50,435 nucleotides of DNA from Entamoeba histolytica HM-1:IMSS (taxonomy: Eukaryota > Evosea > Mastigamoebida > Endamoebidae): positions 7,688-58,122 of the forward strand of contig NW_001914941.1 in the NCBI RefSeq assembly GCF_000208925.1, in the 5' to 3' direction. The translations under genes and the position numbers were made by a program. Below the pieces are notes generated by a model that saw only the letters and a list, made by a program, of their open reading frames with translations, was not told where the DNA came from and ran no database searches. This document shows, in pieces, positions 1-10,883 of this stretch (its first letter is position 1; each line of letters starts with the position of its first letter).

Positions 1-3000
1 AAGAATAAACAAAGTTTAACATTAAATGATGGAATAAAAGTAAGTTTTTCAAAGATTGTTTGTTTTGTTTTGACTATGAATATTCTTTGAGAAATAAGAT
101 CTTTTGGAAAAATATTTTTTCCAAAGATAGCAATAAGAACACAAATATCATCTTCTGTTATTGCATCAAATAATGAAACTAAAAAAGTAGCTGCAATTCT
201 CCAGGACATTTTAAAAGGAGGATTAATAACATCAATTGTTAGAATAACATCTTCTATATGACAATTAAAAATAAATTCTAAACAAGAAGAAACAATAGGA
301 GATAATAAAGAATAATTTTCTAATAAAGAAGGAATATTGTGGTTTAATGCTAAAATAATTCCAATACATTGTATTTCAGTATCTATTTTAAATAAAGATC
401 TATTCCAGTCAGGATGAAGTAATAATAAAGAGAAAAAAGCATAAGTTATTAAAATTTGAATAGAAGATTGTTGTTTTTGCATTGTAGCATAAAAAGATAT
501 TAATAATTTTTGTTGTTTGATATTAAAATAAGGTTGAAAGAAAATAAGGAATTTAATAAATTCTCTTATTTTTTCATCAGACTGAAGTACTGGTAATATT
601 AATTGATTAAATGATACATTTCCAAATGAATCAATTTGAAAAAAAGATGATTGGACACGTTTAATTAAAGACTCATTAATTGTTCCCCAATGAGAAGTAA
701 TAGGTAATTGACCCCAAGTTAATACACGTCTTGGTTGTTCTATTCCAATAGAAATAACATTATCATAATGAGATAATAAAGAAAGAATAATTATTAAATA
801 GAATGGTTGTTTATTAGAAAGAAATCCAGTTAAAAGGTCATCACAAATTTTATTTAAATCAGAAGAAGGTATAGGTAATTGTCTTGCTAAAGTATTTAAA
901 GAAGTAAGAACTTCATGAATAGAATTTACAGGAGGAGTTCTATATTGCCAAAATGTTGTCATAAGTAATTGTTTTTCATTAAGAACAGAAATTAAAGTAT
1001 TATTTTTATATATTGGTAATAAATAAATATAATGTAATAGTAAAGAAGTTAATTTTTGTTTTAAATGAAATAAAACAATATAAGGAATTTTTAATTTTTT
1101 AGTTAATGAATAATAACGAGTATCAATTCTTGAATATAGTAATGTAAATAATCGTTCAATATTATTATTTTCATCTTTTCTTTCTTTTAAAAGAATTTGT
1201 TTTTTTATTTGTATTTCATCTTCTTCAATTCGTTTTTCAGTACTTTCTTCTTTTTTATCTTCTGCAATTTCTTGAATAGAAGCAATAGAAGCACAAGATA
1301 TAAAAGCAGTATCTCTAAGAAAAGGAATATCACTAATAAGTTGAGAATAATTAGAAATAAAATTAGATAAAGAAAAAGATGAATCATCTAAATCATTATA
1401 TTTATTTCCAATAGACTGAGAGAATGAAGTAAAATAATCAAATAATAAATGATAATCCCTTTGAGGAAAATTAGGAAAAGAGTCTTTAATAGAAGAATAA
1501 ATTTTAGGACGAGAAGCAAAGAAAGCTAATTTTTCATAAACTTTCATTGATAAAGGTATTTTTAAATTAATTAAAAATATAAATAATTCTTTAGAACCTA
1601 GTTGAATGTTATTAATTAATTTGTCAATGTCATTTATTTTTTTACATACAATTTCATTATGTTTAGGTTGAATATCTTTTGACCAATTTGCTTCTTTCAT
1701 TAAATTAATTAAAAATAAATACTTTTTATTATCTTTTATTCTATTAAATACTTCTAAATGATTTACAACTCCTGAAGAACATAAATAAACATTTTCAAAT
1801 AATTTAGAAAAAGCAATTGTTCTATATGTCCTTGGAAATTGAACAATAGTTGAAGCTTGTTGAATAAATATTTCTGTTAATTGAATTGGAATTAATGGTT
1901 TTAAAAAGAATAAATGAGTATTTCTACTTGAACGAATACTCCAATACATTGGCAATACACAATCAATAAATAATTTAATAGTTTCATCTGAATATATTCC
2001 ATGAATAAATGAATCTTTAAGAACACTCATTAATAATTCAAATGCCATATGAAAAGCAGTTAATAAATCAACATGATTCTGAATTTCTTTAATAAAAGAA
2101 TTTTTATGTATAATAGACTTATCAGATTCAATTAATGTTACTATTTGACGATAACCCATTTGAGCACCAATTAAAATATTTTGGTTTGAAGATAATATTT
2201 TTTGAATTAATTTATCATTAATTATTTGAGATAATTTAGAAATCATTTTACTAGTTGATTTATTTAATATAATAGAATGTAAAATAATACAATAATGAGT
2301 AATTTGTAATAATGTTTGAAGATGAAACTGAGGATTTAAAGGTTTATTAATAATTATAAATTTTAGTGTTGTTAATTCTTCAATTAAAATAGTATAATTC
2401 AATGATTGATTTAAAGGAGGAAATATTACAAAAGAAGGAACATAAATATTAGGAAATAAAGTAGAAATATTATCAAGATGAGAATTATCAAATTGTAATT
2501 GTTTTTGTAAATTTTGATATAATATCTCATAATCTGTATTTCCTGTTGTTAACGTTAATCTAATGCTTTCTCCAATTACTGGTGCTCCAATAGAATTACC
2601 AATTCTAACAAATAAATATCCATAATTTAATATACTACATCGAAGGTTATAATCAATTGACTCATTATTAACAAGTTCTTCAATTAATAACATAGATGTA
2701 TCATTAATTTCTGCCCATGCCCTTCTTTCACCAATGAATTCAATTTTAGTTTCTGGTAATATCCAATAATCCCATTGCATAAATAAAGATGAAATTGATT
2801 GAAATAAATTAAAATTAACTGAATAAATTGTTAATTGACTTTGTAATATTTCTCTTAACAATAATATTATTTCTAATGGACATACATCATGTAATACTCT
2901 TAAATAATTACAAAGTTCTATTACCTCCCATCCATTTAATCCAATAGACCTAACAATAGACGCAAGTGAAAGTATTATTTTTTGAGTTAATATTATTATT

Positions 3001-5168
3001 GGTGATTCTAAATTACCAGAACGTAATTCAATTGAAACAAGATAATTTATTAATGAATTTAAAAGTGGTGATTTTATTTCTTCTAAATGTTTTTTTTGAA
3101 CAGCTAATTGAGTAGAATTCATTTGAATTCCAAGAACTTCAACAATACAACGAAGTAAATTTTTAACAAATAAATAACATTTAATTCTTGAAGAAGAAAT
3201 AACTTTTTGTTGACTTCTTGTAACGCATTGAACAATTTCACAAAAGGCAATTAATCCATTTACAATAGAAAGATTTCCAATTTTGCCATACATACTTAAT
3301 GATGTATTTAATAAATTTAATCCATCATCTAATGTAATTCTTAATAATCTTTCTGAAATATTTTCTAATGGATTTGGTAGTCTTGATAATACAAATGGAA
3401 TAACTGGTGTATGAGTTATTTTTTTTAATAAAATAGCAAATGTTTGAATTGAAGTTAAACGAAATAAAGGATGAATTTGAACAATTGTTTGAGAAAATAA
3501 TTTAAGAAGAAATTCATTAAGAGAAGTATTTAAAATAGTAACACTTACTTCTGTAAATGTTTCATATGCAATTTTTCTTACTACTTCATCAGGATCCACA
3601 ATAAAACTAGAAATAACTCTTTCTAACATTAAACGTAAAGATAAAGTAGGTAATATTCTATGACAATTATCAAAACTAATACATTGTTTCCATTTAATTT
3701 TAGTACATTCTTTAAGATAACTACATTTAATTCTTGAATTCAAAGTCATTGGAAATGAAAGAAATGAATATATTACTTTCTTTAATAAAAGAATATTATT
3801 TAAATTACTTTCAATTAAATAATTAATTGATTCTCCTAATGAAATAAAAGCATTTTGTGAATTTTTATTATGTTGTGATTCAATAATAAATAATGAAACA
3901 AGAAATTCAATTCCTCCCCATTTTTTTAATTCATTTTCAAACCACAATTTTTCTTTTTCTGTATGTCCTGCACAAATGAGACAAGACAAAAAATGTAATT
4001 CTTCAGGTTTTCTAATATCAGAACTAATATTTAAATAAATATATGAATTAAATTCTTCCATTATATTATTATTTACTAAATGAATATAAATATTACAACG
4101 TGTTTTTATTAAAGAAGAAATTAATTTAATTAATGCATTAATTGTAATTTGGTTTGATGAAGAAAATGAAAATCGTTTAATAATATTTTGCACAATATTT
4201 TCTAAATAGTTATCAATTTGTTTATTTCTATCATCAACTTCAATTAAAATATATGATGTTAATAATTCTAATGAATCTGTTTTTGACTGAGCTATTCCAA
4301 ATCCAATAAATGAAACAATTAATATTAATAATGAATAATTAAATGTTGTATATATTTTTGGTGTTTCTTTTAATAATTCTATAAAAAATAAAATAACACC
4401 ATCAACATCTATTCCTTTAAAATTATATTCTTTTCCATATATTTCAATATTATTTAATATTTCAATAACTCCATTCATATATTCTTTTAAATAAATAGGT
4501 TCTATTATTGTATTTTTTATTATTGGTTCAATAATTATCATTGCTATTGTTAATGCATTTGTAAATTGTTTTCTATTATATCTTGAAATTACTCTGAAAA
4601 ATTGTACAGCTGCTGATCTTTCTTGTGAACTTGTCATTGTTATCATTGACTCAAATGATACATTAAGCATAACACTATCAATTCCTGGTATTCCAATTGA
4701 TAATTTATAAAGTTCTGAAAGTGAATTTGCTACAAGAATAAGAAATTCAGAATTTTTTCTAACTTTAAAACATTGAATAATACTTTCCCATAAATGTATT
4801 AATGAGATTGAATCTTCACTTGTTGGAGTGTTTTTTAACAAAATGATTAATATTTTAATTGATAACAAAAATGATCGTTGATTTTTTGATGATGACTTTT
4901 CAATTAATTTAATTATCTCTTGTATAAAAAATTTTCTTAGCCATTTGATTTGTAATTGGACATTACTATTTGTTTTATCATTCTTTTTTGATATAAAAGT
5001 AAATACTATTGATGATAATGTATTATAATAATTTAATGAATAATTGGTATCACTTGCTTGAATTATATTTGTTAGATGAAAAAAACTTTCCATTCCATCT
5101 CCTCTTTTTATTGCTAATAAACATTCGTTTTTTTCTTGGCTTAACCATTCATTTGTAATACATGTCAT
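1..5168 (-). CDS. Giant alpha-helical (solenoid-like) protein, C-terminus beyond window
   Basis: The minus-strand reading frame starts at ATG 5168-5166 (MTCITNEW...) and stays open to base 1, giving at least 1,722 codons with no stop inside the window. The product is rich in Leu, Ile, Asn and Ser in a pattern of amphipathic helices, as in HEAT/ARM-type solenoids. I see no signal peptide, no clear membrane segment and no kinase, GTPase or helicase motif. A charged stretch rich in Glu and Lys (read from about 1175-1275) breaks the helical pattern. The start is the first ATG after a T-rich leader, and 128 bp separate it from the stop of the next gene on the same strand. Large scaffolds such as the solenoid parts of PI4-kinase alpha, Mediator, nuclear-pore or huntingtin-like proteins are possible, but I recognise no family. 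The missing C-terminus may carry the diagnostic domain. Confidence 0.85.
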   Translation of the reverse strand, partial: MTCITNEWLSQEKNECLLAIKRGDGMESFFHLTNIIQASDTNYSLNYYNTLSSIVFTFISKKNDKTNSNVQLQIKWLRKFFIQEIIKLIEKSSSKNQRSFLLSIKILIILLKNTPTSEDSISLIHLWESIIQCFKVRKNSEFLILVANSLSELYKLSIGIPGIDSVMLNVSFESMITMTSSQERSAAVQFFRVISRYNRKQFTNALTIAMIIIEPIIKNTIIEPIYLKEYMNGVIEILNNIEIYGKEYNFKGIDVDGVILFFIELLKETPKIYTTFNYSLLILIVSFIGFGIAQSKTDSLELLTSYILIEVDDRNKQIDNYLENIVQNIIKRFSFSSSNQITINALIKLISSLIKTRCNIYIHLVNNNIMEEFNSYIYLNISSDIRKPEELHFLSCLICAGHTEKEKLWFENELKKWGGIEFLVSLFIIESQHNKNSQNAFISLGESINYLIESNLNNILLLKKVIYSFLSFPMTLNSRIKCSYLKECTKIKWKQCISFDNCHRILPTLSLRLMLERVISSFIVDPDEVVRKIAYETFTEVSVTILNTSLNEFLLKLFSQTIVQIHPLFRLTSIQTFAILLKKITHTPVIPFVLSRLPNPLENISERLLRITLDDGLNLLNTSLSMYGKIGNLSIVNGLIAFCEIVQCVTRSQQKVISSSRIKCYLFVKNLLRCIVEVLGIQMNSTQLAVQKKHLEEIKSPLLNSLINYLVSIELRSGNLESPIIILTQKIILSLASIVRSIGLNGWEVIELCNYLRVLHDVCPLEIILLLREILQSQLTIYSVNFNLFQSISSLFMQWDYWILPETKIEFIGERRAWAEINDTSMLLIEELVNNESIDYNLRCSILNYGYLFVRIGNSIGAPVIGESIRLTLTTGNTDYEILYQNLQKQLQFDNSHLDNISTLFPNIYVPSFVIFPPLNQSLNYTILIEELTTLKFIIINKPLNPQFHLQTLLQITHYCIILHSIILNKSTSKMISKLSQIINDKLIQKILSSNQNILIGAQMGYRQIVTLIESDKSIIHKNSFIKEIQNHVDLLTAFHMAFELLMSVLKDSFIHGIYSDETIKLFIDCVLPMYWSIRSSRNTHLFFLKPLIPIQLTEIFIQQASTIVQFPRTYRTIAFSKLFENVYLCSSGVVNHLEVFNRIKDNKKYLFLINLMKEANWSKDIQPKHNEIVCKKINDIDKLINNIQLGSKELFIFLINLKIPLSMKVYEKLAFFASRPKIYSSIKDSFPNFPQRDYHLLFDYFTSFSQSIGNKYNDLDDSSFSLSNFISNYSQLISDIPFLRDTAFISCASIASIQEIAEDKKEESTEKRIEEDEIQIKKQILLKERKDENNNIERLFTLLYSRIDTRYYSLTKKLKIPYIVLFHLKQKLTSLLLHYIYLLPIYKNNTLISVLNEKQLLMTTFWQYRTPPVNSIHEVLTSLNTLARQLPIPSSDLNKICDDLLTGFLSNKQPFYLIIILSLLSHYDNVISIGIEQPRRVLTWGQLPITSHWGTINESLIKRVQSSFFQIDSFGNVSFNQLILPVLQSDEKIREFIKFLIFFQPYFNIKQQKLLISFYATMQKQQSSIQILITYAFFSLLLLHPDWNRSLFKIDTEIQCIGIILALNHNIPSLLENYSLLSPIVSSCLEFIFNCHIEDVILTIDVINPPFKMSWRIAATFLVSLFDAITEDDICVLIAIFGKNIFPKDLISQRIFIVKTKQTIFEKLTFIPSFNVKLCLF

Positions 5169-5296
5169 TCTTTTATTTTTTTTTAGTTTTTTATTTCTCT
5201 TTTTTCCTTTGCTTGAAATAACAAAAATAATAATATAACAAAAAAAATTATATTTTTTTTTAATTCTTTAAAAACTCTTAACAAAAACCTTGTTAT

Positions 5297-6639
5297 TTAA
5301 AATGTTGGTCGTGCAAGTAATAAAGTGGCATGATCTAATTTACCACTAAACACATTTGGTACTGCATTATTTGGGTGATCCTCCATATATTTTTTTCTAT
5401 CAACAATAACTCCAATAATTGCATCCATCATCATTTTATGAAATTGGTGAACACTTACGGCATGTGAAGCAACTTCAGAAATAAATTTTAATGAATAATT
5501 TCTGTTAATTTCTTCTATTTGTTCTTTCTTTAATTTAAACCATTTAATATCTCCTAGTTCTGGTTGAATTTCATTAGGACTAAATCCTCTTGTTTGTGGT
5601 TCAAGATTATCATGAATTCCATCTGAACAAACCATAATAATATCATTCCATTTTAGAATTTTATGATAAACCATTGCATTTCTAATATCCATTCTTTTAT
5701 TTGTTCCTTGAATACCAATTCTTCCTCCTGGATCATTTGATCCAATAGCATGTAATCGACTTCCATAAGTTAAATCTTCGGTTGTCCAGACATTTTGTTC
5801 ATTCTTTATAAAAAATGTTTTACAATCACCAACACTTAACCCAATTAATTGGTACTTCTCTAGAACTTTACTTTTTAGTGTTATACTTTTAAAATACTCT
5901 TTTACTTCTTGTTGTACTTTTGATCCTTCTTGATGAATATCTTCAAATTGATTAGAATTTATTCCTTTTTTCTTTAATTCTTCATTGTCAATAATTGGTA
6001 CTATAACTCCACAACATGTTGTACATGTTCCTCCAATTTTTCCTTCCGGTACTTCAAGTTGAATAATTGTTTGATGCGCTAAAGCTAAGCCAGTTCTACA
6101 TAACTCTTGAATTTCTTCTGTTGTTCTCAATACATTCTTTTCTAACTCATTCTTCATAAATAATACAAAAGTTGCTGATGCCACTCTAGCAGCATAACTA
6201 GGTTCTACTCCCCATCCACATCCATCATTAACAGAATAAATAAGAAAATTACGACATCTATAAAATCCATATGCATCAGCAACAGGATCACCATCTCTAT
6301 GTTTTACTCCATCTTTTTCAAGGATAGGATAATTAGAAATAGTTTGTATTGTGAAACCTTTACAGACATGAACTTCATCATTAAAATTATAGAAATCTAA
6401 GATTGAATCTGTGTAATCAAGTTTTGACATGATATGATTTTCAAACCCTTCTTTTACAGGAATGCTATGAACTTGTTTTATAAACTCAGGATTAACTTTA
6501 TTGAATTGGTTGTTAAATGGTGGTGGTATATCACCATACTACAAATTTAATCTTTTAGGTCTTTCATGTTTCTGTCTATTAACCGCTTATTAGTTTAACA
6601 AACAGGAATAGTTTTGATAAGTTTCTCAATTGCTTCCAT
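5297..6639 (-). CDS. PP2C/PPM-type protein phosphatase, 425 aa, one intron
   Basis: Exon 1 is 6639-6604 (12 codons) and exon 2 is 6538-5297, joined in phase 0 across a 65-bp GTTTGT...TAG intron. Without exon 1 the frame would start at an internal ATG 48 residues downstream. The PPM metallophosphatase motifs are recognisable in order: SVNDGCGW near residue 115, GTCTTCCGV near 182, SVGDCK near 248, CSDGIHDN near 317 and a terminal GKLDHATLL near 412. The metal-binding aspartates of the first, third, fourth and last motifs are present (about D117, D318 and D414). The usual DGHG of motif 1 is DGCG here, so a metal or phosphate contact differs from the textbook enzyme. The likely role is Mg/Mn-dependent Ser/Thr dephosphorylation in the cytosol; the substrate is unknown. 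An insertion of about 40 residues separates the core strands. Confidence 0.85.
6539..6603 (-). other. Intron of the PP2C gene
   Basis: On the minus strand the donor is GTTTGT at 6603-6598 and the acceptor TAG is at 6541-6539 (65 bp). It contains in-frame stops. Removing it joins a 12-codon ATG exon to the long open frame in phase 0, and the 36 codons before the internal Met remain open. Confidence 0.8.
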
Positions 6640-7337
6640 ACTTCTTTACACTTTTTTCAGATTGTTAAGTTTTTCCAACTTTATTGTTTTGAACAAAAAA
6701 AAATGGTTTTTCTTTTTTTTTTGTTAATATGATGTATAAAAAATGCTATTTATAACATTTATTAAATCATTTTTAATTAATACAAAGCATCAATTTTATT
6801 CATCAGTTAAATTACTTAAACACTATATACATGTAATTCACATCTCTTTAAAAATAAATATTATCCAACAATTATTAATTTTTTTTTTGCTTCAATTATA
6901 AGTAGGAAATAATAAAACTTTCAAATATAAAGTGTTATATCAGTAAGAAATGTGCTAAAAAAAATTAGTCATATTGTTTTAACTAATAAGTCACAGAGTT
7001 ATAAAAAGAAAGATGTCAAATAAAAACAAAGAATCTTAAATGAAAAAACACTACCACAAATGAAAAGAATGAAAAAAAAGAGAAACAGAGAAATAATTAC
7101 CTTTAAAAAAGAATTAACATTAGTTTTTGTGAATTTATTTCATAAATGAGATATAGATGATTACAAATTAAAATGAAAAGAAGATAAAATAACTAACAGG
7201 TTAAAATTAGTAAAGAAAATTTGATGTTTTTTATTTATTTTATATTTGTCAAATTAATTTCAGAAGTTTATAAAATGTTTATACTTCATTTTAAAAAAAA
7301 AGAAAATATTAAAATATAAAACTACAAAATAATTTAA
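6640..7337. other. Intergenic, divergent promoters
   Basis: About 700 bp of AT-rich DNA lie between the divergently transcribed phosphatase and coiled-coil genes. It must hold both promoters. I see no coding frame and no recognisable RNA gene in it. Confidence 0.6.
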
Positions 7338-8017
7338 ATGACGTTGGAAATAATCAACACAACAGAAGTAGATACTTCAAACTATAAGATGTGGACTGAA
7401 TTAGCTTCAGCACCTGAAGATTTTAATATGGTAGTAGTTTGTTATAAAAAACATTTAAGAGAGAAAATAACAAAAAAATTGAAAAATAGGATAAAACAAC
7501 ATTAACACAAATGGTTCATTGTTTTCAACAAACGATGAACCAAGAAATTAAACGTCATTTTGAAGAAGAATTTATAAAACGTCAACCAATGATTGATAAG
7601 GCATTTACAGAAAAGTATAATAACATTCAACAAAACCCATCTTCGATTAAGGAAGAACTTCAAAACGAAAAAATCAAATACGCTGAACTAACTAAAGTAT
7701 TCAATGAACTTATTCGAGACCAAAAAAATTTAAAAAGTCATTTAGAAACATTACAAAATAAAATTAATCTTTTAGACCAAGAAATTCAAGCTACTCAAAT
7801 TCAACAGCAACAATTAGCTAATAAATTTAATCTTAAAATCGCAACTATAGATAAAGAAAAACTCAGAAAAGAAATTGAACTTAATCGTATTATGTCTTCT
7901 CATGACCAAATGGTAGAAGAATTTAATAAACTTCAAATCGCTCATCATAAATACAAAGCTGCTTTACTTAAAGCCCAAACTGAAATTAATGCTTTAAAAA
8001 GTGGTTTGGGAAAATAA
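7338..8017 (+). CDS. Small coiled-coil protein, 208 aa, one intron
   Basis: Exon 1 is 7338-7436 (33 codons from ATG) and exon 2 is 7490-8017, joined in phase 0 across a 53-bp GTTTGT...TAG intron. Reading only the long downstream frame from 7511 would lose 40 residues, including exon 1. The first 60 residues look globular, with a segment ending KMWTELASAPEDF. Residues about 75-205 are almost entirely heptad-rich helix with many Gln, Glu, Lys and Leu, ending KSGLGK. There is no signal peptide or membrane segment. I do not recognise the family. The layout of a short globular head plus long coiled coil would fit a kinetochore, tethering or cytoskeletal adaptor subunit, but nothing in the sequence chooses between these. 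The neighbours, a phosphatase and MetRS, give no hint. Confidence 0.8.
7437..7489 (+). other. Intron of the coiled-coil gene
   Basis: The donor GTTTGT is at 7437-7442 and the acceptor TAG at 7487-7489. The unspliced frame stops at 7505; splicing continues exon 1 into the 176-codon downstream frame without a break. Confidence 0.85.
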
Positions 8018-8618
8018 CAATAAATACATTTTAAATGTTATTGTCCTTTTGAAATAATAAAATTTTATGTTTATTTTGTTTTTATATTATAGTTTTTTTA
8101 ATGAAAAAATTATTTACTGATTAAGATTGAAATTCTTTTATCTTTTTTGATTTAATCATAAACTAATAACTTAACTTATCATTCTTTTTTACTTATCATC
8201 CTGAATAAACAAACCTATCTTAGAATGTACCTTAAGCATATTTCGTTTATTACTATAAACATTCTTAAAAGGAATTATCTATTATTTTTAAATGAAATAA
8301 ATCTTATAACATTTGCTTCAACGTAAACAAATTATAAAATGATATCTAATGTTTATTCTTTTAAAAAAAATGTAGTGTGTCTTCTTAAAGACTAAAAACA
8401 TTAAATAAATAAAAAAAGTTATACTTTGCTTTTGTATTTTATTGATATCATTTTTAATAATATCAATTACTTTTTATAGTAATTTTAGAATTTAGACAAA
8501 TTTGCTCTATATTAGGTGAAAAACTTTTTATTTTGTTCTGAGAAGAAAATTTATGAAAATTTGAAGAAAAAAGAAGAAGAAAACCCTAAATGGAAAACTT
8601 AAAAAATAACAAGATTTA
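8018..8618. other. Intergenic, no gene seen
   Basis: This 600-bp AT-rich spacer between two plus-strand genes should hold the 3' end of one and the promoter of the other. I see no reading frame or RNA structure in it. Confidence 0.5.
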
Positions 8619-10883
8619 ATGAGTTGCGAAAAGAAACCAACACCAGTTGTTGGTGAAAGAAATATTCTTATTACTAGTGCATTACCATATTGTAATAATG
8701 TACCTCATCTTGGTACATTAATTGGTTGCGTTTTGTCTGCTGATGTTTATGCAAGATATTGTAGAATGAGAGGATATAACACTTTGTATGTTTGTGGAAC
8801 TGATGAATATGGAACAACAACAGAACAAAAAGCATTGTTAGAACATTGCACACCACAAGAAATTTGTAATAAGTATTATACCCTTCATAAAGAGGTATAT
8901 GACTGGTTTGACATTTCATTTAATTACTTTGGAAGAACATCAACTGAAAAACAAACTGAAATTACACAAGACATTTTTAAACATTTAAATGATAATGGTT
9001 ATATTTATAAAGATTCAGTAGAACAATTTTATTGTGAAAAGTGTGATAAATTTTTAGCTGATAGATTTGTTGAAGGAGTATGTCCATTTTGTAATGCCCC
9101 TGGTGCTCGTGGAGACCAATGTGATAGTTGCCAAAAATTAATTAATACTGTTGAATTAATTAATCCACAATGTAAAGTCTGTCATTCTGTTCCCGTAAGA
9201 AGAAGTTCAGAACATCTTTTTATTGACCTTCCAAAACTTCAAGATAAACTAGGAAATTGGGCAAATGAAACAATGAGTAAATATGAATGGCCAAATAACT
9301 GTGCATGTGCTACAAAAACATGGTTAAATAATTTAAAAGGAAGATGTATCACAAGAGATCTTAAATGGGGAACTAAAGTGCCATTAGAAGGATTTGAAAA
9401 TAAAGTATTTTATGTTTGGTTTGATGCACCAATTGGATATCTTTCTATTACTGCTAATTATACTGATGATTGGAAGAAATGGTGGATGGATAATGAACAT
9501 GTAGAATTAACACAATTCCTTGGAAAAGATAATATTGTATTCCATAGTGTTTTATTCCCATCAACACTTCTTGGAACTGGAGAATCATGGACTATGGTAA
9601 GAAAACTTGCAACTACTGAATATTTGAATTATGAAGACTGTAAATTCTCCAAATCAAATGGAACAGGAGTATTTGGAGATGATGCCATGAAAACTGGAAT
9701 CCCACCAGAAGTATGGAGATATTATCTTCTCATTAATCGACCAGAACAATCTGACACAGTATTCTTGTGGAATGATCTTATGGAGAAAAATAATAATGAG
9801 TTATTAAAGAATATTGGAAATCTTGCTCAAAGAACATTAACATTTGCTGTAAAGAATTTTGATAATAAAATACCAAAGAAGATTACTAAAATTACAGAAG
9901 TTGAATTAAATTGTGAAAAAGAAATTAAAGAATTATATAAGGAATATCTTAATGCAATGGAAAATGTTAAATTAAAAGAAGGATTAAAAATTGCTATGGC
10001 TATTTCATCTGTTGGTAATAAATATCTTCAAGACACTGCTGCATGGAAAACAATTAAAAGTGATAAAGAACGAGCTGGTGATGAAATTTATTATGCATTG
10101 AATATCCTTTATTTTGTCTCACTTGTACTTGACCCATATATACCAGAGTTTGGTAAAAAGGTTAGAGAACAAATGAATTTACCAGCTATTCCATTACCAA
10201 ATGATTTTGGACTTCTTCTTGAAGGAGAAACTATGTTAGGAAAAGTAGAAGTTATCTTCAAAATGATTTCAAAAGAACAGATTGAAGAATTAAGAGCAAA
10301 GTTTAGTGGAAAACAAGGAGTTCCAAGTACTACTGCAACAACAACTAAAAGTAAAGCTAAAGGAAGTGGAAAACAGAGTAATGTCAAAGAAGTTCTTGAT
10401 GGATTCCAATTAGAAATTAGAGTTGGTAAAATTGTTGAAGCTGGACCACATCCAAATAGTGAACATCTTCTTGCACTTAAAGTTGATGTTGGAGAAGAAA
10501 AACCAAGAAGTGTTGTTGCTGGACTTGCTGAACATTATAAACCAGAAGAATTATTAAATCAAAAAGCTACTTTTGTATGTAACTTAAAACCATCCAAATT
10601 AAGAGGAGTTGCATCAGAAGCTATGATTCTTGCTGCTACTTCACTTGATGGTACTAAAGTTAAATTCTGTCATCCAAGTGCTGATGCTGCTATTGGAGCA
10701 CAAGTTATTCCAAAAGAAGGTAAAGTTACTATTTCTGCTAAGAAGATTTCAATTGATGTTGTTGGAAAGATGAATCTTTCATTGAAAGGAGGATTAGTTA
10801 GAACTAATGATGTTCCACTTATTGTTAAAGATACTGAACTTACAGTGACTGTTGATGAAGTTGTTGATGGAACCGTTAGATAA
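8619..10883 (+). CDS. Methionyl-tRNA synthetase, cytosolic, with C-terminal EMAPII-like tRNA-binding domain
   Basis: This enzyme charges tRNA-Met with methionine and ATP for cytosolic translation. The 754-aa protein shows a class I core: the HIGH-type signature is PHLGTLIG (H30) and the KMSKS-type loop is KFSKSNG (residues 342-348). Between them is a double zinc-knuckle insert with four C-x2-C pairs (near residues 143-187), as in the long MetRS form. An anticodon-binding helical domain follows to about residue 560. A low-complexity linker rich in Thr, Lys, Ser and Gly (about 565-587) leads to an EMAPII/Arc1p-type OB-fold from about 588 (LEIRVGKIVEAGPHPNSE, then NLKPSKLRGVASEAM). In this family the extra domain binds tRNA elbow or acceptor regions non-specifically. 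The frame is intact with no introns, and the start fits the family N-terminus. Confidence 0.96.
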   Translation: MSCEKKPTPVVGERNILITSALPYCNNVPHLGTLIGCVLSADVYARYCRMRGYNTLYVCGTDEYGTTTEQKALLEHCTPQEICNKYYTLHKEVYDWFDISFNYFGRTSTEKQTEITQDIFKHLNDNGYIYKDSVEQFYCEKCDKFLADRFVEGVCPFCNAPGARGDQCDSCQKLINTVELINPQCKVCHSVPVRRSSEHLFIDLPKLQDKLGNWANETMSKYEWPNNCACATKTWLNNLKGRCITRDLKWGTKVPLEGFENKVFYVWFDAPIGYLSITANYTDDWKKWWMDNEHVELTQFLGKDNIVFHSVLFPSTLLGTGESWTMVRKLATTEYLNYEDCKFSKSNGTGVFGDDAMKTGIPPEVWRYYLLINRPEQSDTVFLWNDLMEKNNNELLKNIGNLAQRTLTFAVKNFDNKIPKKITKITEVELNCEKEIKELYKEYLNAMENVKLKEGLKIAMAISSVGNKYLQDTAAWKTIKSDKERAGDEIYYALNILYFVSLVLDPYIPEFGKKVREQMNLPAIPLPNDFGLLLEGETMLGKVEVIFKMISKEQIEELRAKFSGKQGVPSTTATTTKSKAKGSGKQSNVKEVLDGFQLEIRVGKIVEAGPHPNSEHLLALKVDVGEEKPRSVVAGLAEHYKPEELLNQKATFVCNLKPSKLRGVASEAMILAATSLDGTKVKFCHPSADAAIGAQVIPKEGKVTISAKKISIDVVGKMNLSLKGGLVRTNDVPLIVKDTELTVTVDEVVDGTVR

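Noticed and set aside
1205..1387. Short hydrophobic minus-strand frame inside the giant gene
   Set aside because: It lies in another frame of the long coding region and is made of Leu/Ile codons only.
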